22,914 nucleotides of DNA from an uncultured Oscillospiraceae bacterium. Lineage in GTDB: Bacteria > Bacillota > Clostridia > Oscillospirales > Oscillospiraceae. This document shows positions 6,707 through 14,056 of the stretch, piece after piece (the first letter of the stretch is position 1; each line of letters opens with the position of its first letter). Where the stretch lies: the NCBI GenBank assembly GCA_910577915.1, contig CAJTOM010000039.1, positions 1 to 22,914 on the forward strand. Reading direction: 5' to 3'. Below the pieces are notes generated by a model. That model did not search any database and was not told the DNA's origin. It worked only from the letters and a program-made list of their open reading frames with translations. The position numbers and the translations under genes are program-made.

Positions 6707-7942
6707 CTAATCAGTGCTTCCATAGGTCTCCAGATCCCTGCAGATGGCCATGGCGGCGGCGCCCACGGCGCCGCTGAAGGGATCCGGATCTACAAAGATG
6801 AACGCCGTTCCCGCCCGGATGGCCTGGCACAGATTCTGGCGCACCAGCGCCAGCAGGCGCTCCCGGTTCTCCTGGCGGCAGAAGAGCTTGCCCTCAATGA
6901 GCATCCTGCTGGGACAGGCGAAGTTGTTGATGTTGGCCACCGCCAGCCCCAGCATGCGGACCGCCCGGTCCACGATCTCCTCCGCGTCCGGGTCCCCGGC
7001 GGCCTGGGCCTCCAGCAGGGCCTCCATGGTGGGCGCCCCCCCTCCGCAGAGCCGGCGCAGCACCGGCCCGCCGCCGGCGGCCATCACCTCCGCGCACCGG
7101 CGCAGCACCGCCGCGTCGCTGGAGTAGCACTCCAGGCTGCCCCGGCCGCCGCCGTCGCAGGGGGGACCGTCAGGGTCCATCACCATATACCCCACCTCCC
7201 CCGCCCCTACCACCGAGCCGAAGTCGCCGGACGTATTGAGCACCAGCGGACAGGCGATGCCCACGTTGATGAACAGGTAGGCAAAGGTCTGGGCGTCCCC
7301 CAGCTCCTCCCTGCGGAAGAGCTGGGCGCCGTAGGCCCGGGCGCAGGCGTTGTTGTCCACGCTGATGGGGCCCGCGTAGCCCGTCAGGGCCGCCACATCC
7401 CCCCGGACATCCCGCCTGGACCAGTTGAGGCTGGGGCGCAGCTCCTCCAGCAGGCCCCGCCGCCTGTCCACCAGGCCGGGGATGCACACCCCCATGCCGG
7501 CCACGTCCTCCAGCCCAATCCGGCAGGCCTCCAGGGCGCGGGCCACCATCTCCCCGGCAAGCTCCAGGTTCCGCCCGTAGTCCCGGCAATCCTCCCGGTC
7601 CTCCCGCTTGCAGAGGACCCGGCCCCGGTAGTCCAGCAGGCACACGGTCCGCCGGAAGCCCTGGATCTCCAGACCGATGAAGCGCCGGGACTCGGGCACG
7701 ATGTCCACCGGATGGGCCCTGCGCCCCACAAAGCGCTCGTCGGGCAGGGCGGAGCCGGTCTCCCGGACGATGCCACGGGCCATCATGCCGTTGACGCTGG
7801 TGGTGATGGTGGGCAGCGTCAGCTCCAGCCGCCGGGCGATCTCGGAGCGCTTGACGGGGCCGCAGCGGTAGATGGTCTTGAGGATCGCGGCCTGATTGGC
7901 GGCCTTGACCCGTATGGAATTGGCGCCCTGTTCAAACTGCAT
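6707..7942 (-). CDS. ROK family transcriptional regulator (NagC/XylR type), kinase-dead
   Basis: This 411-aa protein has an N-terminal winged helix-turn-helix (about 16-62: NQAAILKTIYRCGPVKRSEIARRL, LPTITTSV) and a ROK sugar-kinase-like domain from about 88. The ROK zinc motif is lost: the usual GH is GY (251-252), and the CxCGxxGCxE block reads CDGGGRGSLE (262-271) with one Cys left. The catalytic Asp position of the END-type motif is Asn198 (VDNNAC). It is therefore a ligand-sensing regulator, not a kinase. The start at 7942 has AGAGGAGG 7 bases upstream, although the frame is open further back. It probably controls the sugar-phosphate cluster it lies in, with a sugar or sugar phosphate as effector. 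Confidence 0.9.
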   Translation of the reverse strand: MQFEQGANSIRVKAANQAAILKTIYRCGPVKRSEIARRLELTLPTITTSVNGMMARGIVRETGSALPDERFVGRRAHPVDIVPESRRFIGLEIQGFRRTVCLLDYRGRVLCKREDREDCRDYGRNLELAGEMVARALEACRIGLEDVAGMGVCIPGLVDRRRGLLEELRPSLNWSRRDVRGDVAALTGYAGPISVDNNACARAYGAQLFRREELGDAQTFAYLFINVGIACPLVLNTSGDFGSVVGAGEVGYMVMDPDGPPCDGGGRGSLECYSSDAAVLRRCAEVMAAGGGPVLRRLCGGGAPTMEALLEAQAAGDPDAEEIVDRAVRMLGLAVANINNFACPSRMLIEGKLFCRQENRERLLALVRQNLCQAIRAGTAFIFVDPDPFSGAVGAAAMAICRDLETYGSTD

Positions 7943-8085
7943 GCCGCAGCCTCCTCTCCGGCCGGTAGGGGCCCCTGATGGGTGATCCCATGAAAGGGTC
8001 AGCGGAAGCGCTCCCCCGCAGGAAGCTGCGGTCCACGTACCCCTGACCGCCCACAATACAGCGAGTGTTCACAGTTATTCTCCCC

Positions 8086-8907
8086 TTATTCAGGCAAATT
8101 CGCCACAAATTCCGTCATACGCAGCAGAGCGTCCGGGTGCTCCTGGAGCAGGGTCACCGGGAAGTGGGCGGACACATCGCCGTAGGCCGCGTGGCGCACC
8201 ACCGCCCGGTGCCAATCCCGGAAGCAGCCCAGGCGGATCTTCCGGGCGCTGCAGATCTCCCGCATGCCGATGGTGACGCACCAGCGGGGCATATCGTCCA
8301 CGGCCCCGTTGAGGCCGCCGATGGCGTTGGCGGTCCGGGTCTCCCTGGAGATCTCCAGCACGCGGGTGGGCAGGGCCCGGAACTGGTCCGGCGTCAGCTC
8401 GTCCTGGGCCTCGTTGAAGGCCACGTGACCGTTGATGCCCACGCCGCCGAAGCAGATGTCCACGCCCCCCAGCGCCTGGATGGTCCGCCACATGTTCTCC
8501 GGGTCCTCCGGGTCCGGGAAGACCCGCTGCTCCTCCGGCATGACTAGGGCGGGGTCAATTTTGCCGTACACCGTCCGGTCCATAAAGCCCCGGAAGCTGA
8601 GGGAGTGGTCCTTAGCGATCCACGCCTTCCCGTCGGTGAGGTACTCGTCCATGTTCAGAAACCAGACGTCCTTCAGGCTGATTTTCTCCGTATTGACGAT
8701 GTCCACAAAGCAGGGGTACTGGCCCACGGGGCCCACGGGACAGATGAACACCGTCCTCTCCCCCAGCGCGTTTTTCCGCCGGATCTCCTCCGCCATCTCC
8801 CGGGCCATGGTCTGGAAGACGGCGGCGTTGTCCGCCATGACGGCCAGGGGCAGCTTCGGCGCGGCCAGCAGCCGCTCCTTGTCGTAGTAGTAGTACTCGT
8901 GACGCAT
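8086..8907 (-). CDS. NagB-like glucosamine-6-phosphate deaminase/isomerase paralogue
   Basis: This 273-aa protein has the NagB/6-phosphogluconolactonase-type fold. The general base motif is kept as NMDEY (85-89), with SFRGFM downstream. The active-site segment is GVGINGHVAFNE (155-166): relative to the NagB motif GIGxDGHIAFNE, the triad Asp is Asn159 while His161 and Glu166 remain. The later GVGT and Lys-containing phosphate/allosteric region is replaced (TIGMREICSARK). It therefore probably isomerises or deaminates a different sugar phosphate. The start at 8907 is preferred (GGAAGGCGG upstream, family-like N-terminus). An in-frame ATG at 9021 would add 38 unrelated-looking residues. It lies between the LarA homologue and the ROK regulator. 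Confidence 0.82.
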   Translation of the reverse strand: MRHEYYYYDKERLLAAPKLPLAVMADNAAVFQTMAREMAEEIRRKNALGERTVFICPVGPVGQYPCFVDIVNTEKISLKDVWFLNMDEYLTDGKAWIAKDHSLSFRGFMDRTVYGKIDPALVMPEEQRVFPDPEDPENMWRTIQALGGVDICFGGVGINGHVAFNEAQDELTPDQFRALPTRVLEISRETRTANAIGGLNGAVDDMPRWCVTIGMREICSARKIRLGCFRDWHRAVVRHAAYGDVSAHFPVTLLQEHPDALLRMTEFVANLPE

Positions 8908-8921
8908 AGATCCGCCTTCCA

Positions 8922-8937
8922 CCCCTCCGCAGAGGGG
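8922..8937 (-). other. Hairpin just upstream of the nagB-like ribosome binding site
   Basis: CCCCTC / GAGGGG with a 4-nt loop ends a few bases before GGAAGGCGG on the minus strand. A possible leader hairpin in the 197-base gap after the LarA homologue; no promoter was recognised there. Confidence 0.35.
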
Positions 8938-9104
8938 AAACCGGTATATGTCTTCACAACCTCCAGCACCCGGAACGAAATCCCGGCAGGCCCCTTGGAG
9001 CGCCGCCATGCGCCGGGCCATGTCCGGGTCTATCCGAGGGAACCTTGCCTTTAAGGCAGTCCGGGCTGCTCAGTTGGGAGAGGCGGAAGAGATCGTCCGT
9101 GACC

Positions 9105-10589
9105 TCAGCAGCCGCAGCCGCCGTGTCCGCTGGTGCCGTCGTAGGGCTCATCCTTCATGCACAGGTGCACCGCGCTCACCTTGAAGGTCTTGGGCAGGGC
9201 CAGGATGCTGGGGTTGGGGCCCACGTACTTCCGCATGGCGTCGGCCAGGGCCTCCTCGAAGGTGGCCCGGGTCTTCAGGCCCATGCCGCGGGCGATGCCC
9301 GGCTCCTGGGCCCCCACGATGTAGATGGCGGCGGTGTTCATCTCCGCGATGTGGCCGCAGCTCATCATGGAAAAGCCGTGGAAGGGGTGGAAGGCGTTGG
9401 CGAAGCGGTACTTGCGGATATACGCCTCGTTGGTGGCGAAGTACTCCCCGTACCGGTTCATGTCCGGCAGAATGTTCATATAGTCGTGCTGGAACAGCTC
9501 GTAGAGCTCCCGCAGGTAGGGCCAGCGCTCGTCGTGGAAGTAACCGTTGCAGATGGAGGAGCAGATGATGACGCAGTTGTCCTTCATCACCCGCTTGTGG
9601 CGGATCACCTGGGCGGAGAGGGCCTGCATGAGCTGGATGGGGTTGGTGCCCATGCCGTCGCCGTAGTGGAAGTTCTGGGGCATGCCGAAGACCATCACGT
9701 CGTACTTCTTCTCCGCAAAGGGCACGTAGGTGCGCCTGTCGGCGACCTCCCAGCTTTTGGGCATCATCTCGGCGGCATAGCCGGAGAAAACGGCGATCTG
9801 CCGGGAGCTGGTGTCCAGCACCGCGTCGCAGCAGAAGAAGGGGCGGCCCATCTTTTTCTCCATCCACATGCCGATCTCGTCGAACTTGGTGCGCATGAGG
9901 TTCTTCCCGGACACGGGGGTGAAATCCTGCCGGTGCATCACCTGGGGCACGTGGTGGCTGGCGATGGAGCGCCAGTGGGTGATACCGGTGGCGCAGTGCT
10001 TGTAGCCCCCGGAGTAGCCTCCGTAGGGGTTGCCCTGGGTGTGGCCGATGAGGATGGGGATGTCGCAGTCGAAGACGTACTTGTTCATCAGCACCGGGTC
10101 CCCCCGGTCCGTGACGCCCAGGTCCACCATGTGCGCGCTGTCCTCGCTGTCGTGGCTGGTGAGCTGGCCGGTATAGTAGAACTCCCCGAACAGCTCCTCC
10201 CCCAGAATCTGCTTCATCTCCGGCACGGTGGCCCGGGGGTGCAGGCCGTTGGAGATTATCATCAGGATGTCCTTCTTCTCCACCCCGGCCCCATACAGCT
10301 CGTCCAGGCAGGCCCGGATGGCCACCTTTCGGTGGGAAGTGGCCTGGCAGCCGCCCTTGACAATGTCGGGGATGACGAACACCACCGTCTTGCCGGGGCC
10401 CGCCAGCTCCCGGAGCGGCTTCATGCCGATGGGGTTCCGGATGCTCTCCAGGGTGGCGGCGTACAGGCTGTCCCAGTCCTGGGGCAGGCAAGGGGGATCG
10501 GGGACGGTCTCGCCGGGGATAAACACGTCGGTGCCGTCGGGCAGCTGGGCGCTCATCAGGCCGTGCCCGTATTCAAAATCCAGTTTCAT
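9105..10589 (-). CDS. LarA-like (DUF2088) nickel-pincer racemase/epimerase homologue
   Basis: This 494-aa protein is longer than lactate racemase LarA (about 425 aa). Family marks in order are NGLHPRAT (His117, equivalent to catalytic His108), NPYGGYSGGYK (Lys197, equivalent to the Lys that binds the NPN cofactor) and SHH (His213, equivalent to the nickel-ligand His200). By hand alignment on the GGYSGGxK block, the second catalytic His (His174) is Asn187. The C-terminus is an unusual GHGGCGC tail. The LarA superfamily racemises or epimerises alpha-hydroxy acids, including aldonates at C2. The start follows TAGGAG, which lies inside the end of the upstream isomerase gene (3-base gap), indicating tight coupling. 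The cofactor genes larB, larC and larE are not in the window. Confidence 0.85.
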   Translation of the reverse strand: MKLDFEYGHGLMSAQLPDGTDVFIPGETVPDPPCLPQDWDSLYAATLESIRNPIGMKPLRELAGPGKTVVFVIPDIVKGGCQATSHRKVAIRACLDELYGAGVEKKDILMIISNGLHPRATVPEMKQILGEELFGEFYYTGQLTSHDSEDSAHMVDLGVTDRGDPVLMNKYVFDCDIPILIGHTQGNPYGGYSGGYKHCATGITHWRSIASHHVPQVMHRQDFTPVSGKNLMRTKFDEIGMWMEKKMGRPFFCCDAVLDTSSRQIAVFSGYAAEMMPKSWEVADRRTYVPFAEKKYDVMVFGMPQNFHYGDGMGTNPIQLMQALSAQVIRHKRVMKDNCVIICSSICNGYFHDERWPYLRELYELFQHDYMNILPDMNRYGEYFATNEAYIRKYRFANAFHPFHGFSMMSCGHIAEMNTAAIYIVGAQEPGIARGMGLKTRATFEEALADAMRKYVGPNPSILALPKTFKVSAVHLCMKDEPYDGTSGHGGCGC

Positions 10590-10592
10590 GCT

Positions 10593-11429
10593 TTATTCTC
10601 CTATATACAGCCGGATAATCTCCAGGTACTCCTGGGGGTAGAAGCCGATCTCCCCCGTAAAACGGGTCAGGGCGATGAGCCCGCCGTCGATCTCCTCGAT
10701 GGAGGCCAGCATGGCCGCGTTGTCCGCCTTCAGCCCGCCGCCGTAGACCACATCCATGCCGCCGGTGCGCGCCTTCACAAACCGGGCGATCTTGGTGATG
10801 TAGTCCTTCCCCGCCGGGGTCTTGCCGGGGCCGATGGACCACACGGGCTCGTAGGCGACGACCACCCGGCTCCTGTCCACGCCGTCCAGGCCTGCGTCCA
10901 GCTGCTCGCCCAGCACCTTCTCCCACTCCGGCTGCTCCTCGCTGGTCTCGCCGATGCAGTAGAGAACCGTCAGCCCCGCCTCCTGGGCGCACCGGATCTC
11001 CTGGTTGAGCAGCCGGTTCACAGCGCTCATGTCCGTCACGCCGGCCTCGGCCAGAATGCCCTTTTTGTCGCTGCGCTCCTCGCAGTGGCCGATGAGGGCG
11101 GAGGAGCACCCCATGGCCTTCACAATGGAGGCGGGCCGGTTGGTGGTGAAGGCCCCGAAGTTCCCGCCCACGGCGGTATTCATCCGGTAGACCCCCTGGC
11201 TGCCCAGCTGCACCGGGCTGCCCTCGGTCCTGGCGGCGGCGGCCCCCAGCAGGTGGGCCTCCGGCAGGTACTGGACAAACTCCACCTTATCGGGGTCGTA
11301 CTTCTTCAGCGCCTCCTGGGTGCCGCCCACCACCGCCGCGCCCCAGTCCTTCACGGGGGCCAGCCGGTTGACGCCGCCCAGCTCCACAGGCACGTCGAAG
11401 CGCTTGAGGTTCAAGTAAATGTGTTTCAT
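10593..11429 (-). CDS. Divergent triosephosphate isomerase family protein
   Basis: This 278-aa protein is longer than typical TIM (about 250). The catalytic set is present: Asn7/Lys9 (YLNLKRF), His115 (GHCEER; normally GHSERR) and Glu194 on loop 6 (AYEPVWSIGPGKTPA). The phosphate-binding YGGSV is YGGGL (229-233), and the usual GAFTGE segment is replaced by GAFTTNRPAS. It should interconvert triose phosphates, or act on a related ketose/aldose phosphate as L-erythrulose-phosphate isomerases of this family do. The start at 11429 has TAGGAGAA about 8 bases upstream. It lies between the PFK and LarA genes. Confidence 0.85.
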   Translation of the reverse strand: MKHIYLNLKRFDVPVELGGVNRLAPVKDWGAAVVGGTQEALKKYDPDKVEFVQYLPEAHLLGAAAARTEGSPVQLGSQGVYRMNTAVGGNFGAFTTNRPASIVKAMGCSSALIGHCEERSDKKGILAEAGVTDMSAVNRLLNQEIRCAQEAGLTVLYCIGETSEEQPEWEKVLGEQLDAGLDGVDRSRVVVAYEPVWSIGPGKTPAGKDYITKIARFVKARTGGMDVVYGGGLKADNAAMLASIEEIDGGLIALTRFTGEIGFYPQEYLEIIRLYIGE

Positions 11430-11447
11430 CCGTCTTCTCCTACTCAA

Positions 11448-11548
11448 TTAAACGCTTCCTTCGTGACCGTGCGAAAATTGGGAAATCGCAGGGCGGCGGA
11501 GAGCGAAATTAAAGTTCTCTTTGATTCTTTTCCTTTCAAGAAAAAGAA
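11448..11548. repeat. AT-richer non-coding segment with inverted repeat; possible dispersed element
   Basis: This gap inside the cluster differs in composition from the flanking genes. It contains GATTCTTTT / AAAAGAATC (11523-11531 / 11542-11550), an inner CTT/AAG pair, and TGCGA / TCGCA flanking TTGGGAAATC (11478-11487). The same 10-mer recurs at 13969-13978 beside the operon promoter. It could be an attenuator, a processing site or a copy of a small interspersed repeat. Confidence 0.35.
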
Positions 11549-12712
11549 TCACTTTCTCAGCAGGGCGTACTCCGGGAAATCCTCGCCCATCAGGGGCAGG
11601 GCGTAGTCGAAGAAGGCATCCGCGACGCCGTTCCCCTCCACGATCCACTCCAGGGGGAATTTTTTCTCCACGTTCGCCACCTTCGCCAGGGGGACCAGGG
11701 ACATGGCGCTGCTGTACGACGGCGTCCGCACCGCGTCGATGGCCACCATGTACCCGCTCTCGTCCCGCAGGGCGGCGTTTACGGCGTACCGGCCCGCGGC
11801 GTAGGCCTCCGCCCGGTCCACGCCGGACACATAGGGGATGCTGGCCCGGCCCAGGAGGCCCGGCTTCTCCGCCCGGGACTTGAGGCCCAGCCTCTGGATG
11901 ATCTGATCCGTCACGTGCTGGGCGGCGCCGCCGGGGATGGTGTGGCCGAAGCCGTCCACGAGCCCCGTGTCCGCCAGGGGCTTGCCGTCCAGGCCGCAGA
12001 CGCCCTCGCTGACGGTGACCAGCAGGCCCCGCCCCTTGGCGTAGTGCCGCTCGATGTCCGCCAGCATTTTGTCCTCGTCCACCGGCGCCTCCGGCAGGTA
12101 GGTGAGCACCTCGCAGTCCGTGAGCCGCTTCGCCATGGCGCTGGCGGCGGTGACCCAGCCGGCGTTGCGGCCCATGAGCTCCAGCACCACCACGTGGATG
12201 GGCAGGCCGGAGGCGTCCAGGGCCAGCTCGGCGGCGCTCAGGGCCGCATACCGGGCGGCGGAGCCGAAGCCGGGGCAGTGGTCGGTGATGTCCAGGTCGT
12301 TGTCCATGGTCTTGGGGATACCGATGACCCGCAGGTCCAGGCCCTCCTGCTTCGCCAGCTCGCTGACCTTGTGGCAGGTATCCATGGAGTCGTTGCCGCC
12401 GTTGTAGAAAAAGCAGCCGATGTCGAATTTTTTCAGCGTCTCCAGCACCGTGGGGTAGTCCGCGCCGGTGAGCTTCCGCCGGCAAGAGCCGATGGCGGAG
12501 GCGGGGGTTTGCCGCAGTTTCGCGATGGTCCCGGCGGGCACGTCCGTCAGATCGATGAGATCCCCCTTGAGGATGCCCTCCGCCCCGAAGCGGGCGGCGT
12601 AGATTTTGTCCACCTTGCCGGACTCCCGGGCGGCCTCCACCACCCCCTGGAGGGAGCAGTTGATCACCGCCGTAGGGCCGCCGCCGTGGGCCACGAGAAT
12701 GTTCTTTCCCAT
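11549..12712 (-). CDS. 6-phosphofructokinase family enzyme, PPi-dependent type
   Basis: This 387-aa PFKA-fold enzyme has GGNDSMD at 105-111 and PKTMDNDL at 133-140. The Asp following Asn in GGND, and the Lys in PKT, take the places of the Gly residues found in ATP-dependent PFKs (GGDGS, PGTIDND). Both changes are the accepted signature of pyrophosphate-dependent enzymes. MGRNAGW (180-186) is the substrate-binding motif. It would reversibly phosphorylate fructose 6-phosphate or a related ketose phosphate using PPi. The gene starts 3 bases after the aldolase stop, with its AGAAGGG site inside the aldolase gene, so the two are translationally linked. Context suggests a non-standard ketose phosphate substrate. 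Confidence 0.9.
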   Translation of the reverse strand: MGKNILVAHGGGPTAVINCSLQGVVEAARESGKVDKIYAARFGAEGILKGDLIDLTDVPAGTIAKLRQTPASAIGSCRRKLTGADYPTVLETLKKFDIGCFFYNGGNDSMDTCHKVSELAKQEGLDLRVIGIPKTMDNDLDITDHCPGFGSAARYAALSAAELALDASGLPIHVVVLELMGRNAGWVTAASAMAKRLTDCEVLTYLPEAPVDEDKMLADIERHYAKGRGLLVTVSEGVCGLDGKPLADTGLVDGFGHTIPGGAAQHVTDQIIQRLGLKSRAEKPGLLGRASIPYVSGVDRAEAYAAGRYAVNAALRDESGYMVAIDAVRTPSYSSAMSLVPLAKVANVEKKFPLEWIVEGNGVADAFFDYALPLMGEDFPEYALLRK

Positions 12713-12715
12713 ACG

Positions 12716-13873
12716 TTAGATACCCTTCTTCCGGTAGCGCTCGGCCATCTCGTCCAGGCTGACGGCCTCGATGAGGGGGGCCCGGCCCACGCTGTCAAAC
12801 TCCACGATGAGGGTCCCCACCACCTCTTTTACGCCCCGCTCGATGCAGTCCACGATGCACCCGATGTCCTCGTCGGGCACATTGCCGTACATGACGGTAT
12901 CCATAATGGGGGGCAGGAAGACGCGGGGGTCGAAGGCGGAGGGATTTTGCAGCAGCAGCTGGTAGATGCCGCTGATGGAGGTCCGCTCCCGCAGCTCCGG
13001 CTCGTTGCGGAACAGCTCCCGCAGGTTCCGGGTCACCGCCAGGCGGATGTCGGTGTCCACGTTGATCTTCCGGATGCCCAGCTTGGAGCCCTCCTTGAGC
13101 TGCTCCTTCTTGATGCCGTAGGCGTCGTGGATGTCGCCGCCCAGGGCGTTGATCTCGGAGACGATGTACTGGGGCACGGTGGAGGAGCCGTGGCTGACCA
13201 GGGTGCCCTCGATGCCCTCGTGGAGCATGCACTCCTTGGTGGCGATGGCGATCTCCTTGCGGATGACGGTGTCCTTGCCCTTGTTGGCCCCGTGCTTGGT
13301 GCCGTAGCTGATGGCCAGGGCGTCCACCCCGGTCTGGCGGAAGAATTTCACCGCGTCCATGGGGTTGGTGTAGGTGGAGCTGGCGGCGAAGACGTGGTCC
13401 TCCACCCCCGCCAGGACCCCCAGCTCGCCCTCCACGGTGACGCCCCGCTCGTGGGCGTACTTCACCACCTCGCGGGTGAGCTCCACGTTTTCATCGAAGG
13501 GCAGGGAGGAGCCGTCGATCATGACGGAGGTGTAGCCCCCGGCGATGGCGGCGATGCAGGAGTCCAGATTCTTGCCGTGGTCCAGGTGCAGGGCCACGGG
13601 GATGGGGCTGGTCTCGGCGTACTTCTTCACGGCGTTGGCGATGTTCAGCGCGCCCTTCTTCTTGTCCTCCAGGGTGCCGCTGGCGAAGTCGGTGCGGCCG
13701 CCCATAAAGGCGTTGGCCAGATCCGCGCCCTGCAGGATGGCCGCGGAGCGGAACATCTCGTGAACCTCGATAACGGCCTTGGCCTGGCAGACGGCGTTGA
13801 CGTTGAACGCGCCCTGGGCATAGTTGTAGCGCTCCGTGGCGTCCAGAATGGCTCTCATGGGTACCAGTGGCAT
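12716..13873 (-). CDS. Class II (zinc) fructose-bisphosphate aldolase family protein
   Basis: This 385-aa class II aldolase cleaves a ketose bisphosphate to dihydroxyacetone phosphate and an aldehyde. Asp98 and zinc His99 are in LHLDHGK, Glu150 is in VEGELG, and the other zinc histidines are His194 (SYGTKHG) and His228 (VSHGSS). The phosphate loop KINVDTDIRLA is at 269-279. The usual LHGGSG is HGSST, and a C-terminal extension of roughly 70 residues exceeds the short class II form, so it is a divergent member that may prefer tagatose- or another bisphosphate. The ATG at 13873 follows TGGAGG by 9 bases. It is the first gene after the promoter at 13938-13967 and so heads the cluster. Confidence 0.88.
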   Translation of the reverse strand: MPLVPMRAILDATERYNYAQGAFNVNAVCQAKAVIEVHEMFRSAAILQGADLANAFMGGRTDFASGTLEDKKKGALNIANAVKKYAETSPIPVALHLDHGKNLDSCIAAIAGGYTSVMIDGSSLPFDENVELTREVVKYAHERGVTVEGELGVLAGVEDHVFAASSTYTNPMDAVKFFRQTGVDALAISYGTKHGANKGKDTVIRKEIAIATKECMLHEGIEGTLVSHGSSTVPQYIVSEINALGGDIHDAYGIKKEQLKEGSKLGIRKINVDTDIRLAVTRNLRELFRNEPELRERTSISGIYQLLLQNPSAFDPRVFLPPIMDTVMYGNVPDEDIGCIVDCIERGVKEVVGTLIVEFDSVGRAPLIEAVSLDEMAERYRKKGI

Positions 13874-13891
13874 AGCAGTTTACCTCCATAG

Positions 13892-13905
13892 GCGGCTAGC
13901 GCCGC
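13892..13905 (-). other. Leader hairpin abutting the aldolase ribosome binding site
   Basis: GCGGC / GCCGC with a 4-nt loop lies 3 bases before the TGGAGG site on the minus strand, in the 5' leader of the sugar-phosphate operon. Confidence 0.35.
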
Positions 13906-13937
13906 AAATTTTTCAAATTCCTTATTTAATTTAATTA

Positions 13938-13967
13938 ATTATAACATCGATTTTTCCCCTCGCACAA
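13938..13967 (-). promoter_or_regulatory. Extended -10 promoter of the sugar-phosphate operon
   Basis: On the minus strand TTGTGC (13967-13962) is followed after 18 bases by a perfect TATAAT (13943-13938) preceded by TGT, giving an extended -10. The -35 box is weak (3/6). The start would be near 13931, with a leader of about 60 bases. TTGGGAAATC at 13969-13978 directly abuts the -35 and recurs at 11478-11487, so it is a candidate regulator site. Confidence 0.7.
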
Positions 13968-14056
13968 GTTGGGAAATCCACTAAATTTATCAGCCTTTCT
14001 TTGGGCGAGAAGCACAACGCGAGCCCTCTTCCGCCCCAGACGGCCCCAAAGGGCCG

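Noticed and set aside
7943..8085. CcpA (cre) or NagC-type operator before the ROK gene
   Set aside because: TGTGAACACTCGC and GGAAGCGCTCC catch the eye but match neither consensus.
8908..9104. Longer NagB-like start at 9021, or a small gene in the gap after larA
   Set aside because: The added residues do not resemble the family N-terminus, and the open pieces in the two frames are short without ribosome binding sites. The inverted repeat TGCCTT-T-AAGGCA at 9046-9058 is too short to interpret.
9045..11606. 853-codon open frame on the + strand opposite the LarA and TIM genes
   Set aside because: Its composition (Val, His, Gly and Leu runs) is that of an antisense frame in GC-rich DNA, and it lies opposite well-supported genes with family motifs. 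No ribosome binding site or domain is visible.
11915..13891. 658-codon open frame on the + strand opposite the PFK and aldolase genes
   Set aside because: Antisense artefact of GC-rich codon usage; the minus-strand genes have full catalytic motifs and ribosome binding sites.
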